Shown piece by piece: positions 43,613-53,698 of a DNA stretch of 64,000 bases. Each line of letters opens with the position of its first letter. Position 1 is the stretch's first letter. The notes below the pieces were generated by a model. That model had not been told where the DNA came from and ran no database searches. It saw nothing but the letters and a program-made list of their open reading frames with translations. Origin of the DNA: Pseudophaeobacter sp. EL27 (GTDB lineage Bacteria; Pseudomonadota; Alphaproteobacteria; Rhodobacterales; Rhodobacteraceae); NCBI RefSeq assembly GCF_900313025.1, contig NZ_OMPQ01000015.1, positions 9,775-73,774 on the forward strand, written 5' to 3'. Position numbers and translations under genes: made by a program.

Positions 43613-46600
43613 CTACTTGTCACCCCCCACAACGCCTGGCGGTTGGTAGGGTTCGGACTGGCCGCGATCGGGCTGGCTTGGTCGGGATTGCCGATCCTCT
43701 GTCGGCGCGCCAGGAACAGTTGGCGCCCTGCCACGGAAAATCTCTCGGAACATTCCCGGCGCCAAGGCTGAAAGCGGATTGACGCTGACCTTTGGGTCAT
43801 CTGCGGTACCTTTGAGCCTGAAGGCAAAGCCAAACAGCCCCTCACCCTTGCGGGAAACCACCCGGCCAATGGCATTGATGATATAGATCGGCGAGATCAC
43901 CCCGCGCATATTCAAAGCCCCGGTGTTCAGGTCATAGATCCCGTCCATCGACAGCCCCATTGAGGGCCCAACAGCGCTGCTTTCATGCAGCACCAGATGG
44001 GTAGAGCCAAGCCGGAACTTTGCTTCCATCCCAGTAAACAGAATGCCGCCACCGGACAATTCATCCAGCAGGCCAATGACGCTGATGGCGTTCAACAGGG
44101 CTGCCATGGAGGGCGCATTTTTGATCCGGGTGTTTTTGATCTTGATCTTACCGTCATATTCGCCCGCCTCTTTGGCCGGCACCAAAGTCATGTCAAAGCT
44201 GCCACCCTCACCATGGCGTAGAATGCCAGCGGCCTTAAAAACCCCCCCCGCATCCTCTGACCGGATGCGCGTGGCAACGCCTCCAGGCTGTGGCACCACG
44301 ACGCCAGAAACCGGCGTGGCCCCGTTCAGATTGCCGGTAAACTGCCCATTCAACCCGCCTTGGGTGGAGAACCGGCCCTGAAACCCGGTCAGGGCGATGC
44401 TTTCGGTGACGCGCAGTCGATCCAGCCGCATCGAAATAGGACCGGACTGGGCGCTGCCGCGAGAACTGCTGCCGCTTTCTCCTGAAAACGGTGCCCTTTG
44501 CAGATCCAGCGCGCCGCTGGTAACCTTAATTTCCGCCAACCCGTTGCGTAGACCAAAGAAGTCCACAGCCCCCTGCATCCAGTTGCCAACACGCACCGTG
44601 CTCAGATGGGCCTGTTTCAACCCGCCATCTGTATTGGTGCTGACCCAGCCCTGAACCTGCAAACCCGGTGCATCAAGCCTTAGCCTGTCAACTTTTACCG
44701 GCGTTGACAGGGTGACATTCATATCCAGCTGACCTTTGGCCGCGGGCCGTTTGCGCCAACTGATCTGCGGAATGCGCAGATCCAACCCCGCAAGATCGGA
44801 TGAGAACTGCAACTGCGGCGGCTGCTCTGGCAGGATATCAAGCTGGTAGCGCCCCTGCCCCTGTCCCGCCAGCGTCCCCTTTGGCAGACCTATCTGCAGA
44901 GTATCAATGGCCGCTGGGCTGATCTCGATCTCGCCAGTCACCTGGCTGGCCGGGCTGGCCTGCGGCCCTACGGACTGGCTCCAATTTGCGGTGATTGGGA
45001 TACCCGACAGGCTGCCTGCGCCGGAAAGGGAGACCTGCCCCTGATCCCCACGCAGGGTCAAAACCGGGGCGGCGACCTCGTGGTTGGGAACCAAAGTGGT
45101 GCTCTGCACCGCGCTGACAGTGCCTTGGTAGTGGTATTCAATCTCTTCTGGATCCACCTGCGGCTTAAGCGGCAGCGCCAGGGTGCCGGTCAAACGCACC
45201 CGCCCTGCGGCCAAATCTACCGGCAGCTGCGCCTTATCCATAACCGACAGCGGTGGACGGTTCAGCAGCGATAACCCGGCAGTGACAGGCCCTTCGGCCA
45301 TCACCCGGGCGATCCCCGGCGTCCCGTCGCGCACCGAGGTATCCGGAATAATGAAGGAGGTTCCGGCGACCTCTACCTCGCCCCCCTGATCCGCAGTTAC
45401 TGTCCCCCCGGAGGCAACCACCACCATCCGCGTGTTATAAAGGCTAAAATGACCAGCCCCGCCCTTCACCCGTGGCATATGTTTTTGGAACTTGACCTCA
45501 GCCCCGGTGAAATTGGCCTCCAGCGCATAAAATGGCTTTGCCCGCCCCTTGCCGCGCAGGGCAAAACTCACATCCTGGGCCTGGGCCTGAAAGATATTCT
45601 CAAGCACCCACTGGCGTGGTTTTTCCGCCGCCCCCGCTGGCCAGAGAGATTTAACCTGGGCCAGATCCAAGTGATCCGAGTGGGCATCCAGCGCATATTC
45701 CCAGCCCTCAGGTCCGGTCTCGATCTGGCCATCCAGCCGGATCTGGCGGCCTTCGTGCTCAACCAGCATCTCGCCCAGCTGAAAGCGGAACGGGGCGGGC
45801 TGCAACCGAAAATCCGCGGTCACCCCGGCAAAGACCTGCGGTGCCTCATAGAGCCCGCGCGGGTTGAGGGTCAGATCGGTGAATTGCAACTGCCCCACCA
45901 GATCGGTCAGGCGACCGTCAGTGATTCCGGCCAATTCAGCACCACCCTGCATAGTGCCCGAGCCCCATCCGCTGTTGATCTTCAACTCATCAAACTGCAG
46001 GCGCTGCTCCAAGGGGAAGAAGGTAAAATAGCTATGGGCGCCGTGAATAGGAATTGGCAGGGTTTCTGGGGAGGGCTGGATCACCCCCTGGCCAATCTGC
46101 AGGCTGGCCGAAAGCGGCAATAGGCTCCCATCACTGGAGATGCCGCCGCGCAGAGATCCCGATATGGAGGCCCGCAGAACCTGCAACCAGCCAAGGGCCG
46201 GCGCCTGCACCGCAATATCTTCGCTGGCGATATCACTGACAAAAAACCCAAATTCGGCTGCGGCATCGCCGATATCTGATTTGTAATTGGCCTCAACCGC
46301 GCCCACATCCTGCCGACCGCTCAGTACCGAAAACCCCGAGGAAATGGTCAAGGACTGGCCCTGACGCGTGAACTGCACATGGCCGCCATCCAGGGTCCAG
46401 ACCCGGCCAAGCCGCGCATCCTCGTAGCGCAGGGTCACCCCATCCGTCGAAATCTCTGTCAGCGAAGAGAGCACCGGCAATTCGAACTGTCGGTCCCATT
46501 GCTCGATCAACTGAGGCAAGCTGGCAGCCTGACGCAGTGGCGAGCCGCCCTCGGATAGGCTGAGCGCGATACTGTCAGATTCGCGGCGCAGATTGGCGTA

Positions 46601-46918
46601 GAGACCGCTCAAAGAAATCCGTTTGGGGTGTATCTGTCCCCGCAGCAAAGGACGCATGGCCAAGGAGATTTCGGCATCCGCCAGATGCACAAGTGGCGCC
46701 CCATCCGAGGTGCGCAGAGTCACATCGCGCATTCCGACGCGAGGTCTCCAACCATGGTTCACCACAAGGCTCAGATCGCCGAATTCCAGTTTCAACCCAT
46801 TCAGGTCCCGCTCAATACGCGTTTCCAGACGCTGACGCAGCCACTGCGGCGCATCCATTTGGGTGCCGATGCCAAAATAGATCGCCCCGGCGCCGAGGAA
46901 ACACAGCAAAGCCAGCAT
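43613..46918 (-). CDS. AsmA/YhdP-like envelope protein (DUF3971)
   Basis: At 1101 residues this belongs to the AsmA-like superfamily, large periplasmic beta-rich proteins proposed to bridge inner and outer membrane for phospholipid transport. An N-terminal membrane anchor (LALLCFLGAGAIYFGIG) is followed by repeated beta strands. The C-terminal AsmA-like block has GLLDELSGGGILFTGMEAKF, LDGIYDLNTGALNMRG-like text and a Pro/Gln-rich tail. The frame stays open for about 37 codons upstream of the ATG at 46918 and encodes a positively charged pre-membrane segment (RRGSRPWRVLRWTIR), so the true start may be further upstream, but no ATG, GTG or TTG lies there. Confidence 0.85.
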   Translation of the reverse strand: MLALLCFLGAGAIYFGIGTQMDAPQWLRQRLETRIERDLNGLKLEFGDLSLVVNHGWRPRVGMRDVTLRTSDGAPLVHLADAEISLAMRPLLRGQIHPKRISLSGLYANLRRESDSIALSLSEGGSPLRQAASLPQLIEQWDRQFELPVLSSLTEISTDGVTLRYEDARLGRVWTLDGGHVQFTRQGQSLTISSGFSVLSGRQDVGAVEANYKSDIGDAAAEFGFFVSDIASEDIAVQAPALGWLQVLRASISGSLRGGISSDGSLLPLSASLQIGQGVIQPSPETLPIPIHGAHSYFTFFPLEQRLQFDELKINSGWGSGTMQGGAELAGITDGRLTDLVGQLQFTDLTLNPRGLYEAPQVFAGVTADFRLQPAPFRFQLGEMLVEHEGRQIRLDGQIETGPEGWEYALDAHSDHLDLAQVKSLWPAGAAEKPRQWVLENIFQAQAQDVSFALRGKGRAKPFYALEANFTGAEVKFQKHMPRVKGGAGHFSLYNTRMVVVASGGTVTADQGGEVEVAGTSFIIPDTSVRDGTPGIARVMAEGPVTAGLSLLNRPPLSVMDKAQLPVDLAAGRVRLTGTLALPLKPQVDPEEIEYHYQGTVSAVQSTTLVPNHEVAAPVLTLRGDQGQVSLSGAGSLSGIPITANWSQSVGPQASPASQVTGEIEISPAAIDTLQIGLPKGTLAGQGQGRYQLDILPEQPPQLQFSSDLAGLDLRIPQISWRKRPAAKGQLDMNVTLSTPVKVDRLRLDAPGLQVQGWVSTNTDGGLKQAHLSTVRVGNWMQGAVDFFGLRNGLAEIKVTSGALDLQRAPFSGESGSSSRGSAQSGPISMRLDRLRVTESIALTGFQGRFSTQGGLNGQFTGNLNGATPVSGVVVPQPGGVATRIRSEDAGGVFKAAGILRHGEGGSFDMTLVPAKEAGEYDGKIKIKNTRIKNAPSMAALLNAISVIGLLDELSGGGILFTGMEAKFRLGSTHLVLHESSAVGPSMGLSMDGIYDLNTGALNMRGVISPIYIINAIGRVVSRKGEGLFGFAFRLKGTADDPKVSVNPLSALAPGMFREIFRGRAPTVPGAPTEDRQSRPSQPDRGQSEPYQPPGVVGGDK

Positions 46919-47155
46919 CCGGATGGTCCACCGCAGGACACGCCACGGCCGAGACCCGCGCCGTGGCGCGGGCTGCCCTACCAGCTCATCGACTTGACGT
47001 GCGACGAGATCCTCTTTTTCCGCAACTGGTTCGATCGGTGTTTATCCTTTGGCCTTGATGGCCTAACTATATCAGACAGCCCTTGCCAAACTGTTTGAGT
47101 TCAGCCTTTTTGGCAGCCAACCACTTGGGACCAAACCTTTCAGGAGACCCTATAA

Positions 47156-47617
47156 ATGCTCGATGCAACTGATCAGGCCCCTCTGTTTTGCCTGCCCCGG
47201 GATGGCGGCGGTGAAATCTCTCTTGCGGAGCTGAAAGGCCAAGCCGTTGTTTTGTTTTTCTATCCCCGCGATGATACCCCGGGCTGCACCAAAGAATCCA
47301 TCGGGTTTTCAGAACATTTGCAAAGCTTTGCCGATGCCGGAACCCTGGTTTTTGGAATATCCAAAGATACGGTGTCAAAGCACGATAAATTCATCGCAAA
47401 ACACGAGCTGACAACGCCTCTCTTGTCGGATTCTGAAGGCAGCACCTGCGAGGACTACGGGGTTTGGAAAGAGAAGAACATGTATGGCAAGAAACACTGG
47501 GGCATTGAGCGGTCGACCTTTTTGATCAACGCCGAGGGGCGCATCGCCCGCATCTGGCGAAAGGTAAAGGTGGCGGGCCATGTGGAAGAGGTGCTGGAGG
47601 CGGCTCAGTCCCTATAA
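47156..47617 (+). CDS. Bcp-type thiol peroxidase (peroxiredoxin)
   Basis: This 153-residue protein reduces peroxides with a thioredoxin-type partner. The peroxidatic Cys lies in FFYPRDDTPGCTKES. The usual second Cys five residues on is replaced by Ser, and another Cys lies in GSTCEDYGVW, so it would be a 1-Cys or alternative 2-Cys form. The C-terminal IERSTFLINAEGRIARIWRKVKV is typical. Single gene, with TCAGGAGACC ahead of the ATG. Confidence 0.92.
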   Translation: MLDATDQAPLFCLPRDGGGEISLAELKGQAVVLFFYPRDDTPGCTKESIGFSEHLQSFADAGTLVFGISKDTVSKHDKFIAKHELTTPLLSDSEGSTCEDYGVWKEKNMYGKKHWGIERSTFLINAEGRIARIWRKVKVAGHVEEVLEAAQSL

Positions 47618-47826
47618 TCCGTGCGACTTAGGGGTGAGGATTTGCTGGATCCGATCTTTCCTGTCCCCTGGGCCAGAAAGGAATTAAGTGAGGCTCTGCC
47701 TCACACTCCGGAATATTTTTGGAAAGATGATAGAGGAACAGCCTCGCAGGTCAGGCGCGAAAGTGCCGCTGGAGATACTGCTCCCTGCAAGGCTGGCCTT
47801 TTGCGCCCCTGATATGAGGATCTACC

Positions 47827-48666
47827 ATGACTGCTCCCCTCACTCTTGCCCAGATGGCGAACGAGGTACTCAACACTGCGGACGGGGCTGCGAAAACCGC
47901 CCTGTCGCGTCACCATGCTGCCAGCTGGTTTGCGGCCCGCGAACAGGACCCTTGTCCAATTGAGATTGGCACTGCCAAGCCACCGCTGCATCCTGCCCGC
48001 CCGGAAAAACCAGAGTTGCTCAGCCCGCGGGATGTGCCGAAACGCAAACCAGGCAGCGAAGACGGGCGTATTGCCATGCTGCACGCGGTGGCGCATATCG
48101 AACTCAATGCGGTGGATCTGCACTGGGACATTATCGCGCGGTTTTCGCATGTCCCTTTGCCGATTGGTTTTTTTGATGATTGGGTCAAGGCGGCCGATGA
48201 GGAGTCAAAACATTTTGGCCTGATCTGCGATTGCCTGGAAAGCCTGGGCAGTCATTACGGTGCCCTGCCTGCCCACCGGGGCATGTGGCAGGCAGCGGAA
48301 GACACCGTGGATGATCTGATGGGCCGACTTGCAGTGGTACCCATGGTTCTGGAGGCCCGTGGTCTGGACGTCACCCCGGGCATGATCAAGCTGTTCCAAC
48401 AGGCCAAGCTGACCCAGGCGGTTGAGGCGCTGGAGGTGATCTATGCGGAGGAAGTCAGCCATGTGGCCTATGGTTCCAAATGGTTTTATTTTCTCTGTGG
48501 TCGCGACAATCTTGACCCCAAGGAGGTTTTTCACAGCCTGGTCAGAAAATACTTTCGCAGTACGCTGAAGCCGCCCTTCAATGAGGAAAAGCGCGCCGAT
48601 GCCGGTATTCCGCCGGATTTCTACTGGCCGCTGGCAGATCAGATCAAACCGATTGCCGGGGTCTGA
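47827..48666 (+). CDS. DUF455 ferritin-like protein
   Basis: This 279-residue protein matches DUF455, with a ferritin-like di-iron four-helix core. Candidate metal ligands fall in HAVAHIELNAVDLHWD, ADEESKHFGLI, VPMVLEARGLD and EEVSHVAYG, the paired E-x-x-H pattern. The biochemical role is not established; it may be an oxygen-activating or iron-binding protein. Confidence 0.9.
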   Translation: MTAPLTLAQMANEVLNTADGAAKTALSRHHAASWFAAREQDPCPIEIGTAKPPLHPARPEKPELLSPRDVPKRKPGSEDGRIAMLHAVAHIELNAVDLHWDIIARFSHVPLPIGFFDDWVKAADEESKHFGLICDCLESLGSHYGALPAHRGMWQAAEDTVDDLMGRLAVVPMVLEARGLDVTPGMIKLFQQAKLTQAVEALEVIYAEEVSHVAYGSKWFYFLCGRDNLDPKEVFHSLVRKYFRSTLKPPFNEEKRADAGIPPDFYWPLADQIKPIAGV

Positions 48667-48936
48667 CATCGGTAAATTCCACCTCTGAAACGCCGGTGCC
48701 GGTGTGGCATGCCATGAGGCCCTCAGGCACGCAGCGACCAGATCATTCGCCAGCGTCAAGCACTGGCGGTATTCCGCCCAAACCCAGCTCTCTCGGCGTC
48801 AAAGCGATGGGACAGCACCAAAAAACCGCCTTCACGCTTGCCCAGAGCCCGCCGCGTGGCTAAAGATTTTGCGCAGTGTTCTGCAGCTGGGGATGGCGGC
48901 AGACCTGCGAATTAGGGATGGGACAAGGATCAGCAC

Positions 48937-50268
48937 GTGCGAACACGTCTGGCTATTAAAATACACTCATTTCTGGAAAGGCACTTTCCAGAACGCCGGG
49001 TCTTTTTGAAATCGGATACCGATACCCGTTTTGTACGGCTCAGACCGGGGACACAGCTGATCGCGATCACCGGGATGGTGGCTTTTGTTGCCTGGGCAAT
49101 TGTCGCCACCGCAATCGTTTTGATGGACAGTATCGGCGCTGGGAATTTCCGCGAGCAGGCCAAGCGAGATCAGATCACCTATCGCGCCCGGCTTAATGAT
49201 ATCTCAAATGAACGCGACAGCCGTGCTGAAGAGGCCTTGGCGGCACAGCAGCGGTTCAACGCCGCGCTGGCACAGATCTCGATGATGCAATCAGAATTGC
49301 TCACCTCTGAGACCCGCCGCCAGGAGCTGGAAACCGGCATCGAAGTGATCCAGACAACCCTGCGCCAGACCATGACCCAGCGGGATGGCTCCCGGGCGGA
49401 ACTGGAGGAGCTGCGCGAGAGTGCCAAGGAAGAGTGGTCCACTCCCCTGGCCGCTGCGGCCGCACCTTTGCAGATGGATTTTCTGTCGACCGTGCTGTCA
49501 GAAACCGCCACGGAACGGGATCAGATCGAAGCCGACGCCAGGGATGCGCTGGAACAGCGGGCCGAAATGGAGCTGGAACTGGAGCTGCTCAATGAGCGCA
49601 ACGACCAGATTTTCCGTCAACTCGAAGAGGCCGTGGCTGTCTCGGTGACGCCCCTGGACAAGATGTTTAGAAATGCCGGCATGCCAACAGATCGAATTCT
49701 GGAACAGGTGCGTCGTGGTTATAGCGGTCAGGGCGGTCCGCTCAGCCCTTTAGCCCTGTCCACCCGCGGTGAGGAGCCCTCCGCGGATGAGCTGCGCGCC
49801 AACCAGATTCTCAATCAGTTGGACCAGTTGAACCTGTACCGGATGGCCGCCCAGCAGGCGCCTTTTGCCTCGCCCGTCAATCTGAACCATGTGCGCCAGT
49901 CTTCGGGCTTTGGCTATCGTCGCGATCCCAAAACGGGTGGACGCCGGTTGCACAAGGGCTCTGATTTTGCCGGGCGAACCGGCACCGATATCTTTGCCAC
50001 CGCCGATGGCACCGTCACCCATGCCGGCTGGCAATCCGGTTATGGCAAACTTGTTACCATTCAGCATGCCTTTGGGATTGAGACGAAATACGCTCATAAC
50101 TCAAATCTGCGCGTTAAGGTGGGCCAAAGGGTCTCGCGTGGCGATCACATTGCTGATATGGGTACCACCGGACGGTCCACCGGCACCCACCTCCACTATG
50201 AGGTAAGGGTCAATGGCAAACCCGTAAACCCGATGATCTATATCAAGGCTGCAAGAAATGTTTTCTAA
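48937..50268 (+). CDS. M23 family peptidase with DUF5930 N terminus
   Basis: This 443-residue envelope protein is probably a murein DD-endopeptidase. A cytoplasmic lead (MRTRLAIKIHSFLERHFPERR) precedes one membrane helix (VAFVAWAIVATAIVLMD) and a long coiled coil (AEEALAAQQRFNAALAQ, QELETGIEVIQTTLRQ). The C-terminal lysostaphin-type domain has zinc-site residues H339 and D343 (HKGSDF) and H418/H420 (HLHYEV). GTG start. The stop overlaps the bactofilin start by 11 bases, so the two are coupled, a common pairing in cell-shape loci. Confidence 0.92.
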   Translation: MRTRLAIKIHSFLERHFPERRVFLKSDTDTRFVRLRPGTQLIAITGMVAFVAWAIVATAIVLMDSIGAGNFREQAKRDQITYRARLNDISNERDSRAEEALAAQQRFNAALAQISMMQSELLTSETRRQELETGIEVIQTTLRQTMTQRDGSRAELEELRESAKEEWSTPLAAAAAPLQMDFLSTVLSETATERDQIEADARDALEQRAEMELELELLNERNDQIFRQLEEAVAVSVTPLDKMFRNAGMPTDRILEQVRRGYSGQGGPLSPLALSTRGEEPSADELRANQILNQLDQLNLYRMAAQQAPFASPVNLNHVRQSSGFGYRRDPKTGGRRLHKGSDFAGRTGTDIFATADGTVTHAGWQSGYGKLVTIQHAFGIETKYAHNSNLRVKVGQRVSRGDHIADMGTTGRSTGTHLHYEVRVNGKPVNPMIYIKAARNVF

Positions 50269-50809
50269 AAGCAAAATCAATGAGCCCGGTCCAAAACAGG
50301 CCGAGGCGACCCCAACAGCGGCCCCAATGGCCTCTTCCGCACCTGCGGCACCTGCAAGCGATTACAAGCCCTCTGCCCCAAAGGCAAAGCCGCCCGCATC
50401 GCTGCTGAGCTCGGATCTGCACATCACAGGCAATCTGAAAACCTCGGGTGATATCCAGGTTGAAGGCACCGTCGAAGGCGATATCCGTGCCCATCTGCTG
50501 ACCGTTGGCGAAACCGCCACCATCAAAGGCGAAGTGATCGCGGATGATGTTGTGGTCAATGGCCGAGTTGTTGGTCGTGTACGTGGCCTCAAGGTGCGTC
50601 TCACCGCAACGGCGCGGGTTGAGGGTGACATCATCCATAAAACCATCGCGATCGAGAGCGGCGCCCATTTTGAGGGCTCTGTCCAGCGCCAGGATGATCC
50701 GCTGACACCCGGCGGCAAAAAGGCCGCCCCGGCCGCTGCGCCCGCCGCTGCACCTGCCCCTTCGGCAGCTGTCAAAGCGGCCACAGCCGCTGCCAAAGCC
50801 GATAGCTAA
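50258..50809 (+). CDS. Bactofilin (polymer-forming cytoskeletal protein)
   Basis: This 183-residue protein has a low-complexity Ala/Pro N terminus, a central bactofilin beta-helix (SSDLHITGNLKTSGDIQVEG, VEGDIRAHLLTVGETATIKG, RVEGDIIHKTIAIESGAHFEG) and an Ala/Pro tail. Bactofilins polymerise without nucleotide and recruit peptidoglycan enzymes; coupling to the M23 gene predicts such a partnership. Confidence 0.95.
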   Translation: MFSKSKINEPGPKQAEATPTAAPMASSAPAAPASDYKPSAPKAKPPASLLSSDLHITGNLKTSGDIQVEGTVEGDIRAHLLTVGETATIKGEVIADDVVVNGRVVGRVRGLKVRLTATARVEGDIIHKTIAIESGAHFEGSVQRQDDPLTPGGKKAAPAAAPAAAPAPSAAVKAATAAAKADS

Positions 50810-51013
50810 GCTGGATTAGATGCCATCCTTTCAATGAGGTCAGGCATCAGGTCTTGTGAACAATTAGAACGCCGTAGACTTTGTCTGCGGTGTTTTTCCT
50901 TGATCTGCATCTTCTGAATTCTCCCTCCGCCCCACTCGGACACAGGGCTCTGGCCGACTAGGCGAAACCTTGGCCACAGCCAACCCCACCGCACGATCCT
51001 CCCCGCTAGGAAC

Positions 51014-51048
51014 GAAAAAGCCGCGCCAGAAACAGGTCTGGCGCGGCT
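51014..51048 (-). terminator. Terminator of the cyclophilin genes
   Basis: On the minus strand AGCCGCGCCAGA pairs with TCTGGCGCGGCT around a short loop and is followed by TTTTTC. It lies 58 bases after the stop of the distal cyclophilin gene. Confidence 0.85.
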
Positions 51049-51105
51049 CAATATTCGATTACCTTTCGCAGCCCCAGAAAATCGCCCAAGGTCGCGCTAG
51101 ATCAC

Positions 51106-51651
51106 TTAGTCAGTGACGGTCACTTTGCTCATCATGTCGGGCTTGCCCACAACAGAGCCATTCCCGCCAGTGCCCAGTTTGATCGCATCGACCACATCCA
51201 TGCCCTCAGTCACCTCACCTACAACGGTGTATTGACCGTTGAGGAAGTGACCGGGCTTGAACATGATGAAGAACTGCGAATTGGCGCTGTTTGGGTTCTG
51301 CGACCGCGCCATACCAACCACACCGCGATCAAAGGGGCGATCGGAGAATTCTGCAGGCAGATCAGAACGCTCAGATCCGCCCATGCCGGCACGGCTCATG
51401 TCGCCGCCCATAAGGCCAAACTGAACATCGCCAGTCTGCGCCATGAAGCCATCGATCACGCGGTGGAAAACCACCCCGTCATATTTGCCTTCAGCGGCCA
51501 GAGCCGTGATCTGTTCCACATGTTTGGGGGCCAGGTCTTCGAACAGGTCGATTGTGACGGTGCCATTGGCCTCGCCCTCGATCTGAATTTCCAGCCCCGC
51601 AGCCAGCGTCGAGCTGGCCAGCAGAGAAAAGACTGCGGCGAGCTTAAACAT
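51106..51651 (-). CDS. Exported cyclophilin-type peptidyl-prolyl isomerase
   Basis: This is a 181-residue protein with a signal peptide (MFKLAAVFSLLASSTLAAGLE) and a full cyclophilin domain: FHRVIDGFMAQTGD with the catalytic Arg, GMARSQNPNSANSQFFIMF and GQYTVVGEVTEGMDVVD. It should assist proline isomerisation in the periplasm. Its ATG lies inside the 3' end of the upstream paralogue. Confidence 0.93.
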   Translation of the reverse strand: MFKLAAVFSLLASSTLAAGLEIQIEGEANGTVTIDLFEDLAPKHVEQITALAAEGKYDGVVFHRVIDGFMAQTGDVQFGLMGGDMSRAGMGGSERSDLPAEFSDRPFDRGVVGMARSQNPNSANSQFFIMFKPGHFLNGQYTVVGEVTEGMDVVDAIKLGTGGNGSVVGKPDMMSKVTVTD

Positions 51652-52150
51652 CTGCGGCCACCTTGACGCTGATCATGCGATCAGGGTTCGCAGGGGGTTC
51701 GCCCTTAACGATGGCGTCAACATGCTCCATGCCCTCAATTACACGGCCGTAAACGGTGTATTGGTTGTTGAGGAAATGGTTGTCCTTGAAGTTGATGAAG
51801 AACTGCGAGTTGGCCGAATCCGGATTGGCAGAGCGCGCAGCACCCAGGGTGCCGCGGTCATGTGGCAGGCTGGAGAATTCAGCAGGCAGGTTGGGCAGCG
51901 ACGAGCCACCTGTGCCGGCCGAGCGCAGGTTGAATCCGTCTTCCATATCGCCATTGGCAACATCACCGGTCTGCGCCATGAAACCATCGATAACCCGGTG
52001 GAAACAGACATTGTCATACTCGCCACCACGGGCCAGTTCCTTCATGCGCTCGGCATGTTTTGGGGCAACATCTGCCAGCAGTTCGATGACCACATTGCCA
52101 TCTTTCAGCTCGATGATGACGGTGTTTTCGGGATCTTTGATATCGGCCAT
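51644..52150 (-). CDS. Cytoplasmic cyclophilin-type peptidyl-prolyl isomerase
   Basis: This 168-residue cyclophilin starts at ATG 52150 (MADIKDPENTVIIELK) after CAGGAGCGCCTC; an upstream in-frame start at 52210 would add an unlikely 20 residues. Motifs FHRVIDGFMAQTGDVANG, GAARSANPDSANSQFFINF and NQYTVYGRVIEGMEHVD are complete, and no signal peptide is present. It overlaps the exported paralogue by eight bases. Confidence 0.93.
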   Translation of the reverse strand: MADIKDPENTVIIELKDGNVVIELLADVAPKHAERMKELARGGEYDNVCFHRVIDGFMAQTGDVANGDMEDGFNLRSAGTGGSSLPNLPAEFSSLPHDRGTLGAARSANPDSANSQFFINFKDNHFLNNQYTVYGRVIEGMEHVDAIVKGEPPANPDRMISVKVAADV

Positions 52151-52287
52151 GAGGCGCTCCTGTCTGCAAAATTTGCAACGATAGTTAAGGGTAGCGCTCG
52201 CAATTGCCAAGGGAGCATTGACTGATGGCTAAAAAGCGCTGAAAGAACTGCGTAAATAACCGCGATTTTTGCACAGAGGAGCCTCTG

Positions 52288-53478
52288 ATGGGCTGGAAAA
52301 CACTCGACGACATGGATCTCAACGGCAAACGCGTCCTGGTGCGTGTGGACATCAACGTACCGCTTGTTGATGGCGTGGTCACCGATTCCACCCGGATCCG
52401 CCGCATTGCCCCCACCGTGCAGGACATTCTGGCCGCCGGTGGCAAACCAATCCTGCTGGCGCATTTTGGCCGCCCCGGGGGCGAGCGCCGCGAGAACCTG
52501 TCGCTCAACCAGCTGATACCAACTCTGGAACGCGCTTTTGAAACCAATGTACATTTTGCTGCGGATTGCATCGGTGAAGGTGCAAAAGAGGCCGCAAGCG
52601 CCCTGCAGCCAGGTGACGTGCTGCTGTTGGAAAACACCCGTTTCCACGCCGCCGAAACCAAAAACGATCCTGATCTGGCTGCAGGCATGGCCGAGCTGGG
52701 CGATATCTATTGCAACGATGCCTTCTCTGCCGCACATCGTGCCCATAGCTCGACCGAGGCCCTGGCGCGACTACTTCCCGCCTGTGCAGGTCGCCTAATG
52801 CAGGCAGAGCTTCAGGCGCTGGAGAGCGCCTTGGGCGCCCCCAATCGTCCGGTGACAGCCGTTGTTGGCGGCGCCAAGGTTTCGACCAAGCTGGAACTGC
52901 TGGGCAACCTGGTGGAGAAGGTCGATTACCTGATCATTGGCGGTGGCATGGCCAATACTTTCCTCTGGGCCAAGGGCCTGTCGGTTGGTGTTTCACTGGC
53001 AGAACGGCTGATGAAAGACACTGCGATCGAAATCATGGCCAAAGCCGAAGGCACTGGCTGCAAGATCGTCCTGCCCAGCGATATCGTGGTCACTGAGAAG
53101 TTTGAATCCCACGCCCCGCATCAGATCCTGCCTGTAGATCAATGTCCTGAAAACGCAATGATCCTCGACGCTGGTCCCAAAAGCGTCATGGTGATCAATG
53201 ATATCTTTGAACAGAGCAAAACCCTGATCTGGAACGGACCACTTGGCGCCTTTGAGTTTGAACCCTTTGATGCCGCAACCAATGCAGCGGCCCTGAAAGC
53301 GGCCGCCCTGGCCCGTGCAGGCCAGCTGACCGCTGTTGCGGGCGGTGGTGACACTGTGGCAGCGCTGAATGCCTCTGGCGCGGCTGGGGATTTCACCTAT
53401 ATCTCCACGGCAGGCGGTGCCTTTCTGGAGTGGATGGAAGGCAAGACCCTGCCCGGCGTTGCCGCGCTGGAAAGCTAA
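52288..53478 (+). CDS. pgk: Phosphoglycerate kinase
   Basis: This 396-residue glycolytic/gluconeogenic enzyme transfers phosphate between 1,3-bisphosphoglycerate and ADP. Signatures [49 protein letters not shown] and [12 protein letters not shown] are all present. An AGAGGAGCC ribosome site precedes the ATG. It is divergent from the cyclophilin pair and followed by its own hairpin. Confidence 0.97.
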   Translation: MGWKTLDDMDLNGKRVLVRVDINVPLVDGVVTDSTRIRRIAPTVQDILAAGGKPILLAHFGRPGGERRENLSLNQLIPTLERAFETNVHFAADCIGEGAKEAASALQPGDVLLLENTRFHAAETKNDPDLAAGMAELGDIYCNDAFSAAHRAHSSTEALARLLPACAGRLMQAELQALESALGAPNRPVTAVVGGAKVSTKLELLGNLVEKVDYLIIGGGMANTFLWAKGLSVGVSLAERLMKDTAIEIMAKAEGTGCKIVLPSDIVVTEKFESHAPHQILPVDQCPENAMILDAGPKSVMVINDIFEQSKTLIWNGPLGAFEFEPFDAATNAAALKAAALARAGQLTAVAGGGDTVAALNASGAAGDFTYISTAGGAFLEWMEGKTLPGVAALES

Positions 53479-53506
53479 GCCCCTCTGGTTCACCCCTCAA
53501 CTGTTG

Positions 53507-53539
53507 ACCGCCGATCAGGATCCCTCCTTGGTCGGCGGT
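53507..53539 (+). terminator. Hairpin after pgk
   Basis: ACCGCCGA (53507-53514) pairs with TCGGCGGT (53532-53539), followed by TTGCCTCTT; a moderate terminator. Confidence 0.6.
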
Positions 53540-53698
53540 TTGCCTCTTGCCGCTACCAGTCTGTTCTCACGGCAGAACTTCTTAACAAACCCTTAACAGA
53601 AAAAATTCTATCCCCTTGGAGTCAAAAGGGGATTCACAAAGCGAATCACTTGTGGCATAACAAAGTCAGAGGCCGGAACAACTGGCCCAACAGCAGAC

